The notes under the pieces are model-generated. The model was not told the DNA's origin. It saw nothing but the letters and a program-made list of their open reading frames with translations, and ran no database searches. Both the position numbers and the translations under genes were made by a program. 12,583 nucleotides of DNA. Origin: an uncultured Dialister sp. Its GTDB lineage: Bacteria > Bacillota > Negativicutes > Veillonellales > Dialisteraceae. This document shows positions 5,467 through 12,363 of the stretch, piece after piece (the first letter of the stretch is position 1; every line of letters starts with the position of its first letter). The stretch is from NCBI GenBank assembly GCA_934178345.1, contig CAKPQG010000038.1, forward strand, positions 1-12,583, in the 5' to 3' direction.

Positions 5467-6717
5467 ATGAATATCATCGACGAACTGAAATGGCGCGGGG
5501 CTGTGAATCAGCAGACCGACGAAGAGGGATTATACAAGCTGGTGGGAGAGAAATCGATTTCCCTCTACTGCGGGATCGATCCGACAGGGGACAGCATGCA
5601 CATCGGGCATCTGATCCCGTTCATGATCCTGAAGCGTTTCCAGCTGGCGGGGCATCATCCGGTCATCGTCATCGGCGGCGGCACGGGCTCCATCGGCGAT
5701 CCGTCCGGCCGCAAGACGGAGCGTGTGCTCCAGTCGGCGGAGCAGGTCAAGCACAATGCAGAATGTCTGACGAACCAGATGAAGCGGCTCTTCGGGGATG
5801 ACGGCTTCACGATGGTGAATAACTATGACTGGCTGTCGCAGATTTCCCTGCTGGATTTCCTTCGTGACTATGGCAAGCTTTTCAACATCAATACGATGCT
5901 CGCCAAGGATGTCGTGGCATCGCGCCTCGATACGGGGATTTCCTTCACGGAATTTTCTTACCAGATCCTGCAGTCCATCGATTTCAAGATGCTCTATGAC
6001 AAATACGATGTGCAGCTGCAGATCGGCGGCTCGGATCAGTGGGGCAATATCACGAATGGCGTCGACCTCATCCGCAAGATGGAAGACAAGCACGATGCCT
6101 ACGGTCTCACCATCCCGCTGATGCTGAAGGCGGACGGCACGAAATTCGGCAAGACGGCGGGCGGCGCGGTATGGCTGGATCCGAAGAAGACGTCTCCGTA
6201 TGAATTCTACCAGTTCTGGTTCAATCAGGACGATCGCGATGTCGTGAAGTACCTGAAGTATTTCACCTTCCTCTCGAAGGAGGAGATCGATGCGCTGGAA
6301 ATCGAAGTCGCAGAGCATCCGGAGCATAGAAGCGCGCAGAGAAAGCTCGCGGAAGAAGTCACACGCTTCGTTCACGGCGAGGCGGGCCTTTCGCAGGCGG
6401 AGAAGGTCACGCAGGCGCTCTTCTCCGGCCATATCGAAGAGCTTTCCGGCGAGGAAATCGAAGGTGCTTTCCGCAATACCAAGGGCGGCGAAGTGCATGA
6501 GGAGAAGATCAATATCGTCGAAGCGCTCGTCGAAGGCGGCGTAGAGAAGTCCAAGCGGCAGGCCAGAGAAGATGTGAAGAATGGCGCGATCCGCGTGAAT
6601 GGTATCCAGGTGAAGGATGTGGAAGCAGAGATTTCCGCGCATCCGAATACGAATGGCCAGTTCATCATCATCAAAAAAGGAAAGAAAAATTATTTCTCGA
6701 TCCGCATCGTGAAATAG
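5467..6717 (+). CDS. tyrS: Tyrosyl-tRNA synthetase
   Basis: TyrRS charges tRNA-Tyr with tyrosine in the cytoplasm. The 416-residue length is normal for the bacterial class I enzyme. The nucleotide-binding HIGH motif is HIGH at residues 45-48. The tyrosine and tRNA-site segment reads SYQILQSIDF, then QIGGSDQWGNI. The KMSKS equivalent is KFGKT at 226-230. A C-terminal S4-like RNA-binding region is visible in SKRQAREDVKNGAIRVNG. The start has GAGG at 5456-5459 with a 7-base gap. It is monocistronic, with a terminator right after it. The T-box that follows belongs to the next operon, since a strong promoter separates them. Nothing in the motifs is damaged. Confidence 0.97.
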   Translation: MNIIDELKWRGAVNQQTDEEGLYKLVGEKSISLYCGIDPTGDSMHIGHLIPFMILKRFQLAGHHPVIVIGGGTGSIGDPSGRKTERVLQSAEQVKHNAECLTNQMKRLFGDDGFTMVNNYDWLSQISLLDFLRDYGKLFNINTMLAKDVVASRLDTGISFTEFSYQILQSIDFKMLYDKYDVQLQIGGSDQWGNITNGVDLIRKMEDKHDAYGLTIPLMLKADGTKFGKTAGGAVWLDPKKTSPYEFYQFWFNQDDRDVVKYLKYFTFLSKEEIDALEIEVAEHPEHRSAQRKLAEEVTRFVHGEAGLSQAEKVTQALFSGHIEELSGEEIEGAFRNTKGGEVHEEKINIVEALVEGGVEKSKRQAREDVKNGAIRVNGIQVKDVEAEISAHPNTNGQFIIIKKGKKNYFSIRIVK

Positions 6718-6725
6718 TCGTAGGG

Positions 6726-6755
6726 AAGCGGCAGACGAAGGTCTGCTGCTTTTTT
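6726..6755 (+). terminator. Intrinsic terminator of tyrS
   Basis: An 11-bp stem with one G-T wobble pairs 6726-6736 (AAGCGGCAGAC) with 6741-6751. The loop is GAAG and a run of six T follows. It begins 9 bases after the tyrS stop codon. Confidence 0.85.
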
Positions 6756-6761
6756 GTTTAG

Positions 6762-6960
6762 GGGGGAGGGCGCCCTTTGATTGCGGATGAAAGCTCTGCT
6801 TGAATGAGAAATTAGAAATGAGAAATGCGAAATGGTGGTGCGGCGCATAAAAATATGGAAGCGCCGCGGAGTATAAATAATGGCGATGCCCGAACGTGGT
6901 ATTTAGTCACCAGTCACTAGTCACTAGTCACTCCTAATTCCTAATCCCTGATTACTAATC
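6762..6960 (-). repeat. Mosaic intergenic repeat, inverted copy
   Basis: This is the minus-orientation copy of the mosaic element. The tail is at 6762-6800. Five GAAATGA-type heptads follow (6801-6835). The hairpin is GCGGCGC (6840-6846)/GCGCCGC (6861-6867), then GGCGATGCCCG (the complement of the CGGGCATCGCC tag). Eight in-phase heptads close it (6905-6960), changing from AGTCACT to CCTAATT types without losing phase. Confidence 0.75.
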
Positions 6961-6971
6961 ACAAAAAACTA

Positions 6972-6999
6972 TTGACATTCATCCATAACATAGTATAAT
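6972..6999 (+). promoter_or_regulatory. Strong promoter of the T-box/liv operon
   Basis: Consensus TTGACA (6972-6977) and consensus TATAAT (6994-6999) are 16 bases apart. Transcription should start near 7006, just before the T-box leader. It is the best promoter in the window. Confidence 0.85.
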
Positions 7000-7020
7000 A
7001 AGTTTCACAACGAAAGAACG

Positions 7021-7165
7021 AATAGCTAGGAACGGGAAAAGCATTCCGTAACACTTTCAGAGAGCCGGCGATCGGTGCGAGCCGGCAGGGAAGGGATGCA
7101 CGCTCACCCGGGAGTTTCAGAGATGAAAGAAGTAGTTTCTGACGCCGCCTGCGTTACAGGCACCT
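7021..7165 (+). promoter_or_regulatory. T-box sensor 1 (stem I to III), specifier CUC, Leu
   Basis: AGAGAG bulge at 7059-7064; apical stem GCCGGC (7064-7069)/GCCGGC (7081-7086) around GGTGCGAG. GCATTCC (7041-7047) pairs with GGGATGC (7093-7099), and CGGG (7033-7036) with CCCG (7107-7110), leaving an internal loop with CTC at 7103-7105 followed by ACC. Stem II is TCAGA (7117-7121)/TCTGA (7138-7142), with GAAA and AGTAG facing each other as in an S-turn. A stem III-like hairpin is GCCTG/CAGGC (7147-7161). Reading the triplet before ACC as the specifier is from my knowledge of the family. Confidence 0.75.
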
Positions 7166-7175
7166 GAAAAGCGAT

Positions 7176-7320
7176 GATCGGGACAAAGCATTCCGTGGTC
7201 CATGGCATAGAGAGCCGGCGTATGGTGCAAGCCGGAACATTCCACTGATTGATATCACCTGTGAGCTCCTTCTTCGAACGTAGTAAATGAAGGCGTCTAT
7301 CCACGTTACGGATGTGAGCT
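7176..7320 (+). promoter_or_regulatory. T-box sensor 2 (stem I to III), specifier AUC, Ile
   Basis: AGAGAG at 7209-7214; apical GCCGGC (7214-7219)/GCCGG (7231-7235) around GGTGCAAG. The specifier ATC (7254-7256) is followed by ACC, then TGTGAGC, matching the context of sensor 1. Stem II is CCTTC (7268-7272)/GAAGG (7289-7293) with GAAC and AGTA. Stem III is ATCC/GGAT around 7299-7313. The 12-base AAAGCATTCCGT is shared exactly with sensor 1 (7038-7049 and 7185-7196), pointing to duplication. Confidence 0.75.
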
Positions 7321-7332
7321 TGAGTATAATGT

Positions 7333-7387
7333 AGGGTGGTACCGCGCATGTCGCCCCTATTTCCAGAACGGAAATAGGGGCGTTTTT
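7333..7387 (+). terminator. T-box antiterminator/terminator 1
   Basis: T-box sequence AGGGTGGTACCGCG (7333-7346) with UGGU bulge. The terminator stem is 13 bp and perfect (7352-7364 with 7370-7382), loop AGAAC, followed by TTTTT. Confidence 0.93.
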
Positions 7388-7433
7388 ATATGGTGACATC
7401 TCATTAGAAAGTGCTCTTTTGAGTGATAAAACC

Positions 7434-7498
7434 AGGGTGGTACCGCGGAAATTTTCGCCCCTGCTGCAATGACGCCAGATTGCAGCAGGGGCGTTTTT
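7434..7498 (+). terminator. T-box antiterminator/terminator 2
   Basis: A second AGGGTGGTACCGCG (7434-7447). The terminator stem is 15 bp and perfect (7456-7470 with 7479-7493), an 8-base loop, then TTTTT. Only 46 bases separate it from terminator 1. That gap holds at most a small hairpin (CTCA and AAAG pairing with CTTT and TGAG, about 7400-7424), not a stem I. Confidence 0.93.
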
Positions 7499-7529
7499 AT
7501 TGCTATTCGTTCTGGGATGGGATTTTTAA

Positions 7530-7616
7530 GTGACTAGTAGCTAGTGACTAGTGACTCGTGACTGGTAGCTGGGGATTAGTATCTAGGGATTAGGGGTGCA
7601 AAGTAACTGGTGACTG
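7530..7616 (+). repeat. Heptad tract (GTGACTA type) in the liv leader
   Basis: Nine in-phase heptads (7530-7592) mix GTGACTA, GTAGCTA, GGGATTA and GTATCTA; two more lie at 7603-7616. The tract is inside the transcribed leader, downstream of the T-box terminators. Confidence 0.8.
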
Positions 7617-7624
7617 AAATGCCA

Positions 7625-7710
7625 CCTTCGGGCATCGCCCCATATATTCGCGGCGAAGCCGCCACCGCAACCCTGAACCCTGAACCCTGAACCCTGAACC
7701 TTGAACCCTG
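7625..7710 (+). repeat. CGGGCATCGCC tag, hairpin and GAACCCT heptads
   Basis: The TTCGGGCATCGCC tag (about 7627-7639) precedes hairpin GCGGC GAA GCCGC (7650-7662). Six AACCCTG-type heptads follow (7669-7710), one of them AACCTTG. The order is similar to 12271-12348. Confidence 0.75.
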
Positions 7711-7772
7711 CACCTCACACCCCATCCCCCACTTTGAGGGCTTGCCCTCGTATTTTGAAAGGAGAAAAGATC

Positions 7773-8654
7773 GTGTTTTTACAACAGCTTGTCAACGGTT
7801 TAACGCTGGGAAGCGCCTATGCGGTCATCGCCATCGGTTACACGCTGGTTTTCGGTGTATTGAACATCGTCAACATGGCGCATGGCGGGATCTTCATGGT
7901 CGGCGCTTACATCGGGCTGCTCCTCGTCACAGAGGCAGGCTTCGGGATTTTCCCGGCTTTGATTGGAGCTATGGTCGGCGGTGCCGTCCTGGGCTATGCG
8001 TTGGAAATCTTCGCACTGCGCCCGCTGCGCCGCCGCAAGGTGACCCACCTCGCTCCGCTGATTTCCACCATCGGTGTCTCGACCTTCCTTGAAAGCGTTG
8101 CGCTGATGGTATGGGGGCCGCAGACCCGTTCCTTCCCGACATCCTTTGGGAATGAACTGATGGACTTCGGTGCTTTCAAGATTTCCGGGATCCAGATCAT
8201 TTCTCTGGGTACCGCGGTCATCCTGATGGTGCTCCTCACCATCCTCCTCAATAAGACGAAGATCGGCAAGGCTGTCCGTGCGACTTCGGAAAGTGCGGAA
8301 ACGGCGAGCCTGCTCGGCATCAATACCGGACGCATCATCACCTTCACGGTCATGCTGGCGTCTGCACTGGGCGCGGCAGCCGGTGTCCTCATCGGTCTGT
8401 CCTTCAATGCGATCGAACCGACCATGGGTACCGCGATGGGCCTCAAGGGGCTCGCCGTCCTCATCATGGGTGGCCTTGGCAATGTCGAAGGCGCTATGGC
8501 CGGCGGCTTCATCCTCGGCATCGCAGAAGTATTCTCCGTCGCTTACGGCAGCTCTTCGTACCGTGACGCTGTCGCATTCGGCATCATCATCCTGATTCTC
8601 TTCATTCGTCCGGAAGGCTTATTCTCCAAGGCCGGGAAAGGAGGCAGACCGTAA
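7773..8654 (+). CDS. livH: Branched-chain amino acid ABC transporter permease LivH
   Basis: LivH is one of two inner-membrane permeases of the Leu/Ile/Val ABC importer. The 293-residue protein is almost wholly hydrophobic (about eight helices), begins LVNGLTLGSAYAVIAIGYT, and has the family motif NMAHGGIFMVGAY at about 34-46. A cytoplasmic EAA-like coupling loop, TKIGKAVRATSESAETASLLGI, starts near residue 162. I chose GTG 7773 because AAAGGAG (7758-7764) is 8 bases upstream. An in-frame TTG at 7701 lies within the GAACCCT heptad tract and would add 24 residues unlike any LivH. It overlaps livM by one base. The T-box ends 275 bases upstream, so expression should rise when Leu or Ile tRNAs are uncharged. 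Confidence 0.95.
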   Translation: MFLQQLVNGLTLGSAYAVIAIGYTLVFGVLNIVNMAHGGIFMVGAYIGLLLVTEAGFGIFPALIGAMVGGAVLGYALEIFALRPLRRRKVTHLAPLISTIGVSTFLESVALMVWGPQTRSFPTSFGNELMDFGAFKISGIQIISLGTAVILMVLLTILLNKTKIGKAVRATSESAETASLLGINTGRIITFTVMLASALGAAAGVLIGLSFNAIEPTMGTAMGLKGLAVLIMGGLGNVEGAMAGGFILGIAEVFSVAYGSSSYRDAVAFGIIILILFIRPEGLFSKAGKGGRP

Positions 8655-9607
8655 TGGAAGAATTACTGAACGGTTATTTCCTGCAGGTCCTGACCTTTGT
8701 ATGCATCAATATCATTCTGGCCATGACCATTTACATGACGCTTTGCACCGGCATCCTGTCGCTGGGTAATGCAGGGCTCATGAGCTTCGGCGCTTACACC
8801 TCTGCGATACTGACCGCAGAATATAATTTCCCGATGCCGATCGGCATCCTTTTGGGCGGATGCACCGCGACGATCGTCGCGCTCATCATCGGCTTGCCGA
8901 CCATCCGTCTGCGCGGGCTGTACCTTGCCATCGCGACGCTGGGCTTCGGCGAAGTCGTCCGCGTCATCGCGCTGAATCTGGACATCACCCACGGCGCGCT
9001 TGGCTACTCCGGCATCCCGTCCATGGCAAGCGTCCTTTCTGACTATGCGAGTGACATCGGTCTCATCGATGCACTGGAAATCGACTCTCAGACGGCAGGA
9101 CAGCTCCTCATGTGCATCGTCCTTCTGATCCTCGTCGTGCTCATCGTCACCTTCTGGTACCGCCTCGAACATTCCCGCTATGGCCGCGCCATGGCAGCGG
9201 TCAAAGCGGACGAATATGCAGCATCCCTGACCGGCATCAATGTCGTCCACTACAAAATGATGACCTTCCTCTTCTCTGCATTCTTCGCAGGCGTCGCTGG
9301 CGCGCTCTATGCCCATGCGACATTCTTCATCAGCCCGACCGATTTCTCATGGCACAAGGTCGTAGACATCCTGCTCTACACCGTCTTCGGCGGCAGCAAT
9401 GTCATGTGGGGCTCTGTCCTCGGCGCTTCCATCCTGACCATCGTACCGGAGTCGCTCCGCTCCATGGCGGAATACCGTGACATCATCTATGGCGTCATGC
9501 TGGTCGCACTCATGGCCTTCCGTCCGGACGGCATCCTCTCTTATGATGCGGTGAAATGGATCTCCAAGAAATTCGGCAAGAAAGCCGTAGAAGGAGGGAA
9601 AAACTGA
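8654..9607 (+). CDS. livM: Branched-chain amino acid ABC transporter permease LivM
   Basis: LivM is the second permease and pairs with LivH to form the membrane channel. It has 317 residues with about eight to ten helices. LCTGILSLGNAGLMSFGAY near residues 27-45 and LPTIRLRGLYLAIATLGF near 80-97 are typical. The EAA-like coupling loop HSRYGRAMAAVKADEYAASLTGI starts at residue 173. GGSNVMWGSVLGA and FRPDGI near the C terminus also fit. The ATG overlaps the livH stop in TAATG, with AAAGGAGG at 8637-8644 as ribosome site, so translational coupling is likely. Confidence 0.95.
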   Translation: MEELLNGYFLQVLTFVCINIILAMTIYMTLCTGILSLGNAGLMSFGAYTSAILTAEYNFPMPIGILLGGCTATIVALIIGLPTIRLRGLYLAIATLGFGEVVRVIALNLDITHGALGYSGIPSMASVLSDYASDIGLIDALEIDSQTAGQLLMCIVLLILVVLIVTFWYRLEHSRYGRAMAAVKADEYAASLTGINVVHYKMMTFLFSAFFAGVAGALYAHATFFISPTDFSWHKVVDILLYTVFGGSNVMWGSVLGASILTIVPESLRSMAEYRDIIYGVMLVALMAFRPDGILSYDAVKWISKKFGKKAVEGGKN

Positions 9608-10371
9608 TGCTGCTCGAAATGAAAAATGTAGTGAAACAGTTCGGCGGCCTCACCGCTGTTTCCAATATGTCCTTCCATGTAGACAAAGGGGAAATCTTCG
9701 GCGTCATCGGACCGAACGGCGCCGGCAAGACCACCATTTTCAACCTGATCACCGGCGTGTATCAGGTGACCGAAGGGGATGTCGTCCTGAACGGCACCTC
9801 CATCGAAGGCAAGAAGCCGTATGAGATCATCAATCTCGGCGTCGCACGTACCTTCCAGAATATCCGCCTCTTCACAGGCATGACTGTCCTGGAAAACATT
9901 CTCGTCGGCCATCATGACCGCCTGAAATCCAGCTTCCTCGCGAGCATCCTGCACACCGCTTCCCAGAAAAAGGAAGAAGCAGAAGCCAGAGAGGATGCGA
10001 TGGAGCTTCTGAAATTCGTCGGCCTTGAAGACGATGCAGACCGCCTTGCGACCGAGCTCCCTTACGGCAAGCAGAGAAAGCTGGAAATCGCCCGTGCGAT
10101 GGCGACGAAGCCGCAGCTCATCCTTCTCGATGAACCGGCCGCCGGCATGAATGACTCGGAAACCGCTGCGCTCACCGAGCTCATCCGCGGCATCCGTGAA
10201 AAGTACGGCATCACCATCGTCCTCATCGAGCACGACATGCAGCTCGTCATGAGCCTTTGCGACCGCGTCATGGTTGTCAATTTCGGTAAAAAACTTGCAG
10301 AAGGCGTGCCGGAAGAAGTACAGAACAATCCGCAGGTCATCGAAGCATACCTGGGTAAGGAGGAAGACTGA
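9607..10371 (+). CDS. livG: Branched-chain amino acid ABC transporter ATPase LivG
   Basis: LivG is one of the two cytoplasmic ATPases that drive the importer. It has 254 residues. Walker A is GPNGAGKTT (35-43), Q-loop Q84 (ARTFQNIRLF), Walker B LILLDE (171-176), H-loop H209 (LIEHDM). The signature is LPYGKQ (151-156) in place of LSGGQ, a variation common in LivG proteins. The insertion between the Q-loop and the signature (about 100-145) is also usual for LivG. The start overlaps the livM stop in TGATG, with AAGGAGG at 9591-9597. An in-frame ATG at 9556 inside livM lacks that spacing and is not the start. Confidence 0.96.
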   Translation: MLLEMKNVVKQFGGLTAVSNMSFHVDKGEIFGVIGPNGAGKTTIFNLITGVYQVTEGDVVLNGTSIEGKKPYEIINLGVARTFQNIRLFTGMTVLENILVGHHDRLKSSFLASILHTASQKKEEAEAREDAMELLKFVGLEDDADRLATELPYGKQRKLEIARAMATKPQLILLDEPAAGMNDSETAALTELIRGIREKYGITIVLIEHDMQLVMSLCDRVMVVNFGKKLAEGVPEEVQNNPQVIEAYLGKEED

Positions 10372-11090
10372 TGCTGCTTGAACTTAAAAATATCGAAGCT
10401 GCGTATGGCAATATCAAAGCCTTAAAGGGCATCAACCTCGCTGTCCCGGAAGGCAAGATCGTCACCCTGATCGGCGCGAACGGTGCCGGCAAGTCCACCA
10501 CCATGAAGACCATCATGGGCGTCATGAAGCCGATCGCCGGCGACGTCCTCTTCAAAGGCGAATCCATCGCAGGGAAGAAAACCTATGATATCGTCAACAG
10601 CGGTGTCGTCCTCGTCCCGGAAGGCCGTCAGATCCTTCAGGGCATGACCGTCCGCGAAAATATCGAGCTCGGTGCTTATCACAGAAATGATAAGGCGGAA
10701 ATCGCAGAAGACATGGCCAAGGTCTTCGAGCGTTTCCCGCGCCTCTTTGAAAGACAGAGCCAGTTCGCCGGTACCCTTTCCGGCGGCGAACAGCAGATGC
10801 TCGCGATCGGCCGCGCCATGATGGCACGCCCGCAGGTCATGCTGCTCGATGAACCATCCATGGGCCTTGCCCCGCTCGTGGTACAGCAGATATTTGACGT
10901 TGTCAAGGATATCAATAAAATGGGGACTACTGTTCTTCTGGTAGAACAGAATGCGCGCAAAGCTCTCCAGATCGCCGACTATGCCTATGTCATGGAAACC
11001 GGCAAGATCGTCATGGAAGGCCCCGCGCAGGAAGTGGCTGCAAACCCGGATGTCATGGCGGCCTATCTGGGCGGTAAGAAGAAACAGTGA
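10371..11090 (+). CDS. livF: Branched-chain amino acid ABC transporter ATPase LivF
   Basis: LivF is the partner ATPase of LivG. It has 239 residues. Walker A is GANGAGKST (35-43), the Q-loop region is VPEGRQI with E84 in the Q position (usual for LivF), signature LSGGEQ (136-141), Walker B VMLLDE (156-161). The switch segment reads LLVEQNA, as in other LivF proteins. The start overlaps the livG stop in TGATG, with AAGGAGG at 10357-10363. It is the last gene of the operon; a strong terminator lies 34 bases after its stop codon. No livK/livJ substrate-binding protein follows. Confidence 0.96.
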   Translation: MLLELKNIEAAYGNIKALKGINLAVPEGKIVTLIGANGAGKSTTMKTIMGVMKPIAGDVLFKGESIAGKKTYDIVNSGVVLVPEGRQILQGMTVRENIELGAYHRNDKAEIAEDMAKVFERFPRLFERQSQFAGTLSGGEQQMLAIGRAMMARPQVMLLDEPSMGLAPLVVQQIFDVVKDINKMGTTVLLVEQNARKALQIADYAYVMETGKIVMEGPAQEVAANPDVMAAYLGGKKKQ

Positions 11091-11124
11091 CCAATATCAG
11101 CCTTACGGCTGGAAACACGATCTC

Positions 11125-11162
11125 GGAAAAGAGTCAGCGGAAGCTGGCTCTTTTCCTTTTTT
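11125..11162 (+). terminator. Intrinsic terminator of livHMGF
   Basis: A 14-bp stem with one G-T wobble pairs 11125-11138 with 11143-11156, capped by a GGAA (GNRA) tetraloop and followed by six T. A GTGACTA heptad tract begins directly after the T-run. Confidence 0.9.
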
Positions 11163-11163
11163 G

Positions 11164-11205
11164 GTGACTAGTGACTGGTGACTAGTGACTGGTGACTGGG
11201 GTCAG
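11164..11205 (+). repeat. Heptad tract (GTGACTA/GTGACTG) after the liv terminator
   Basis: Five in-phase units (11164-11198) and a degenerate sixth lie between the terminator and the 88-bp array. Confidence 0.75.
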
Positions 11206-11230
11206 GTGAAAGAAAGGAGTTTTGCTAATT

Positions 11231-11915
11231 GAGTAGCCCCTTGAAGAAAGGGCGCGCCAAAGGCGCAGGATGGATCCTCGAAGCGGTATAAAAGGAAAAG
11301 AGAGTGAATCTGCTCCATGAGTAGGCCCTTGGAAAAGGACTGCGCCAAAGGCGCAGGATGGATTCCTCGAAGCGGTATAAAAGGAAAAGAGAGTGAATCT
11401 GCTCCATGAGTAGGCCCTTGGAGAAGGGGCGCGCCAAAGGCGCAGGATGGATCCTCGAGGCGGAATGAAAGGGAAAGAGAGTGAATCTGCTCTATGAGTA
11501 GGCCCTTGGAGAAGGGCCGCGCCAAAGGCGCAGGATGGATCCTCGAAGCGGAATGAAAGGAAAAGAGAGTGAATCTGCTCCATGAGTAGGCCCTTGGAGA
11601 AGGGCCGCGCCAAAGGCGCAGGATGGATCCTCGAAGCGGAATGAAAGGAAAAGAGAGTGAATCTGCTCTATGAGTAGGCCCTTGGAGAAGGGGCGCGCCA
11701 AAGGCGCAGGATGGATCCTCGAAGCGGAATGAAAGGAAAAGAGAGTGAATCCGCTCCATGAGTAGGCCCTTGGAGAAGGGCCGCGCCAAAGGCGCAGGAT
11801 GGATCCTCGAGGCGGAGTGAAAGGAAAAGAGGGTGAATCTGCTCTATGAGTAGGCCCTTGGAGAAGGGCCGCGCCAAAGGCGCAGGATGGATTCCCCCAA
11901 GGCGGTATGAAAACG
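11231..11915 (+). repeat. Tandem array of an 88-bp palindromic unit, about 8 copies
   Basis: GTAGGCCCTT (GTAGCCCCTT in the first) recurs at 11233, 11321, 11410, 11498, 11586, 11674, 11762 and 11850, giving steps of 88, 89, 88, 88, 88, 88 and 88. Each unit has hairpin GCCCTT GGAG AAGGGC, hairpin GCGCC AAA GGCGC, GGATGGATCC, then a purine-rich spacer (GAATGAAAGGAAAAGAGAG). Inner copies are nearly identical; the first two and the last are more diverged, and the eighth decays after about 11905. Because 88 is not a multiple of 3, the minus-strand frames through it each restart the same peptide; these are not genes. No variable spacers exist. Confidence 0.93.
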
Positions 11916-11942
11916 AATGGGAAAGAGCGGCTCTCTACGAAT

Positions 11943-11969
11943 GTCATCCCGAGCGCAGTCGAGGGATCT
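11943..11969 (+). repeat. GTCATCC...GATCT element, compact form
   Basis: The element begins GTCATCCCGAGC and ends AGTCGAGGGATCT with only two bases between these parts. A related split form lies inverted at 12168-12243. Sequences of this kind are scattered through many bacterial genomes. Confidence 0.5.
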
Positions 11970-12010
11970 TTGTCGCTCGCGGTCAAGCAGCGGACAGGAG
12001 ACCAGAAGAC

Positions 12011-12052
12011 ATTAGACCTCAGACCTCAGACGTCTAAAGTCTCTAAGTCTCA
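12011..12052 (+). repeat. Heptad tract (CTCAGAC to GTCTAAA types)
   Basis: Six in-phase units change gradually from ATTAGAC and CTCAGAC to GTCTAAA, GTCTCTA and AGTCTCA. It is related to the 4498-4525 tract. Confidence 0.65.
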
Positions 12053-12054
12053 AA

Positions 12055-12167
12055 CGGGCATCGCCTCATATATACTCGCGGCGCTTCCATATGATTATGC
12101 GCCGCACCACCCCCGTCCTACCTATAGAACCTGCTGAACTTCTTTCGTGAGGAATCGGGGGACGAAT
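12055..12167 (+). repeat. Mosaic intergenic repeat, partial copy
   Basis: CGGGCATCGCC tag, then hairpin GCGGCGC (12078-12084)/GCGCCGC (12099-12105), then a GAAC-based degenerate tract with 9-base spacing like the 5218-5372 copy. The GGGCTAACC tail is missing; a different element begins at 12168. Confidence 0.65.
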
Positions 12168-12243
12168 AGATCTTTCGACTCAGTCCTCACTTGTTCTGGC
12201 AGAGGTTGTCGCACATACGTCGTTTCTGCCCGCTCAGGATGAC
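12168..12243 (-). repeat. GTCATCC...GATCT element, split form
   Basis: Read on the minus strand, GTCATCCTGAGC (12232-12243) and AGTCGAAAGATCT (12168-12180) are the same ends as the compact element at 11943, but with 51 bases between them. It is either an inserted arm here or a deletion in the compact copy. Confidence 0.5.
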
Positions 12244-12270
12244 GATACGAGAGTACCGCTATTCGCAGAC

Positions 12271-12348
12271 TTTCGGGCATCGCCTCATATATTGCGGCGA
12301 AGCCGCCACCACAATCCCGAACCCCGAACCTCGAAACCTGAAGTTTGA
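12271..12348 (+). repeat. CGGGCATCGCC tag, hairpin and CCCGAAC heptads
   Basis: The tag TTTCGGGCATCGCC is followed by hairpin GCGGC GAA GCCGC (12294-12306) and about five heptads (ATCCCGA, ACCCCGA, ACCTCGA, AACCTGA, AGTTTGA; 12314-12348). It is organised like 7625-7710. Confidence 0.65.
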
Positions 12349-12363
12349 AAGCAGGGATGATTA

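Larger units (their letters stand above)
7006..7498 (+). ncRNA. Complex T-box leader, two sensors and two antiterminator units
   Basis: T-box leaders sense uncharged tRNA: the specifier codon pairs with the anticodon, and a UGGN bulge in the antiterminator pairs with the tRNA 3' end, preventing termination. Here two stem I domains (about 7021-7116 and 7176-7267) come before two copies of AGGGTGGTACCGCG (7333-7346 and 7434-7447), each followed by a strong terminator. No antiterminator lies between the two sensors and no stem I lies between the two antiterminators. The order is sensor, sensor, antiterminator, antiterminator. Specifiers read as CUC (Leu) and AUC (Ile), and both bulges are UGGU, fitting discriminator A of those tRNAs. 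The downstream genes are livHMGF. Confidence 0.92.

Noticed and set aside
7100..7110. Threonine specifier (ACC) in the T-box
   Set aside because: ACC follows the specifier in both sensors, which fits a conserved flank starting with the purine that stacks 3' of the codon. The preceding triplets CUC and AUC also fit the liv genes.
7701..7772. N-terminal extension of LivH from a TTG
   Set aside because: The extension is encoded by a heptad tract and lacks a ribosome site; GTG 7773 has a good one.
8663..9316. Long minus-strand frame opposite livM, and similar frames opposite bioA, bioD and tyrS
   Set aside because: These are shadows of conserved plus-strand genes, with low-complexity composition and no ribosome sites.
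11231..11915. CRISPR array
   Set aside because: The repeats are contiguous 88-bp units with no unique spacers, and no cas gene is nearby.
11182..11986. Three long overlapping minus-strand frames with repeated LARPFSKGLL-like peptides
   Set aside because: They are the 88-bp array read in successive frames. Since 88 is not a multiple of 3, each frame meets every peptide version. No ribosome site or family match.
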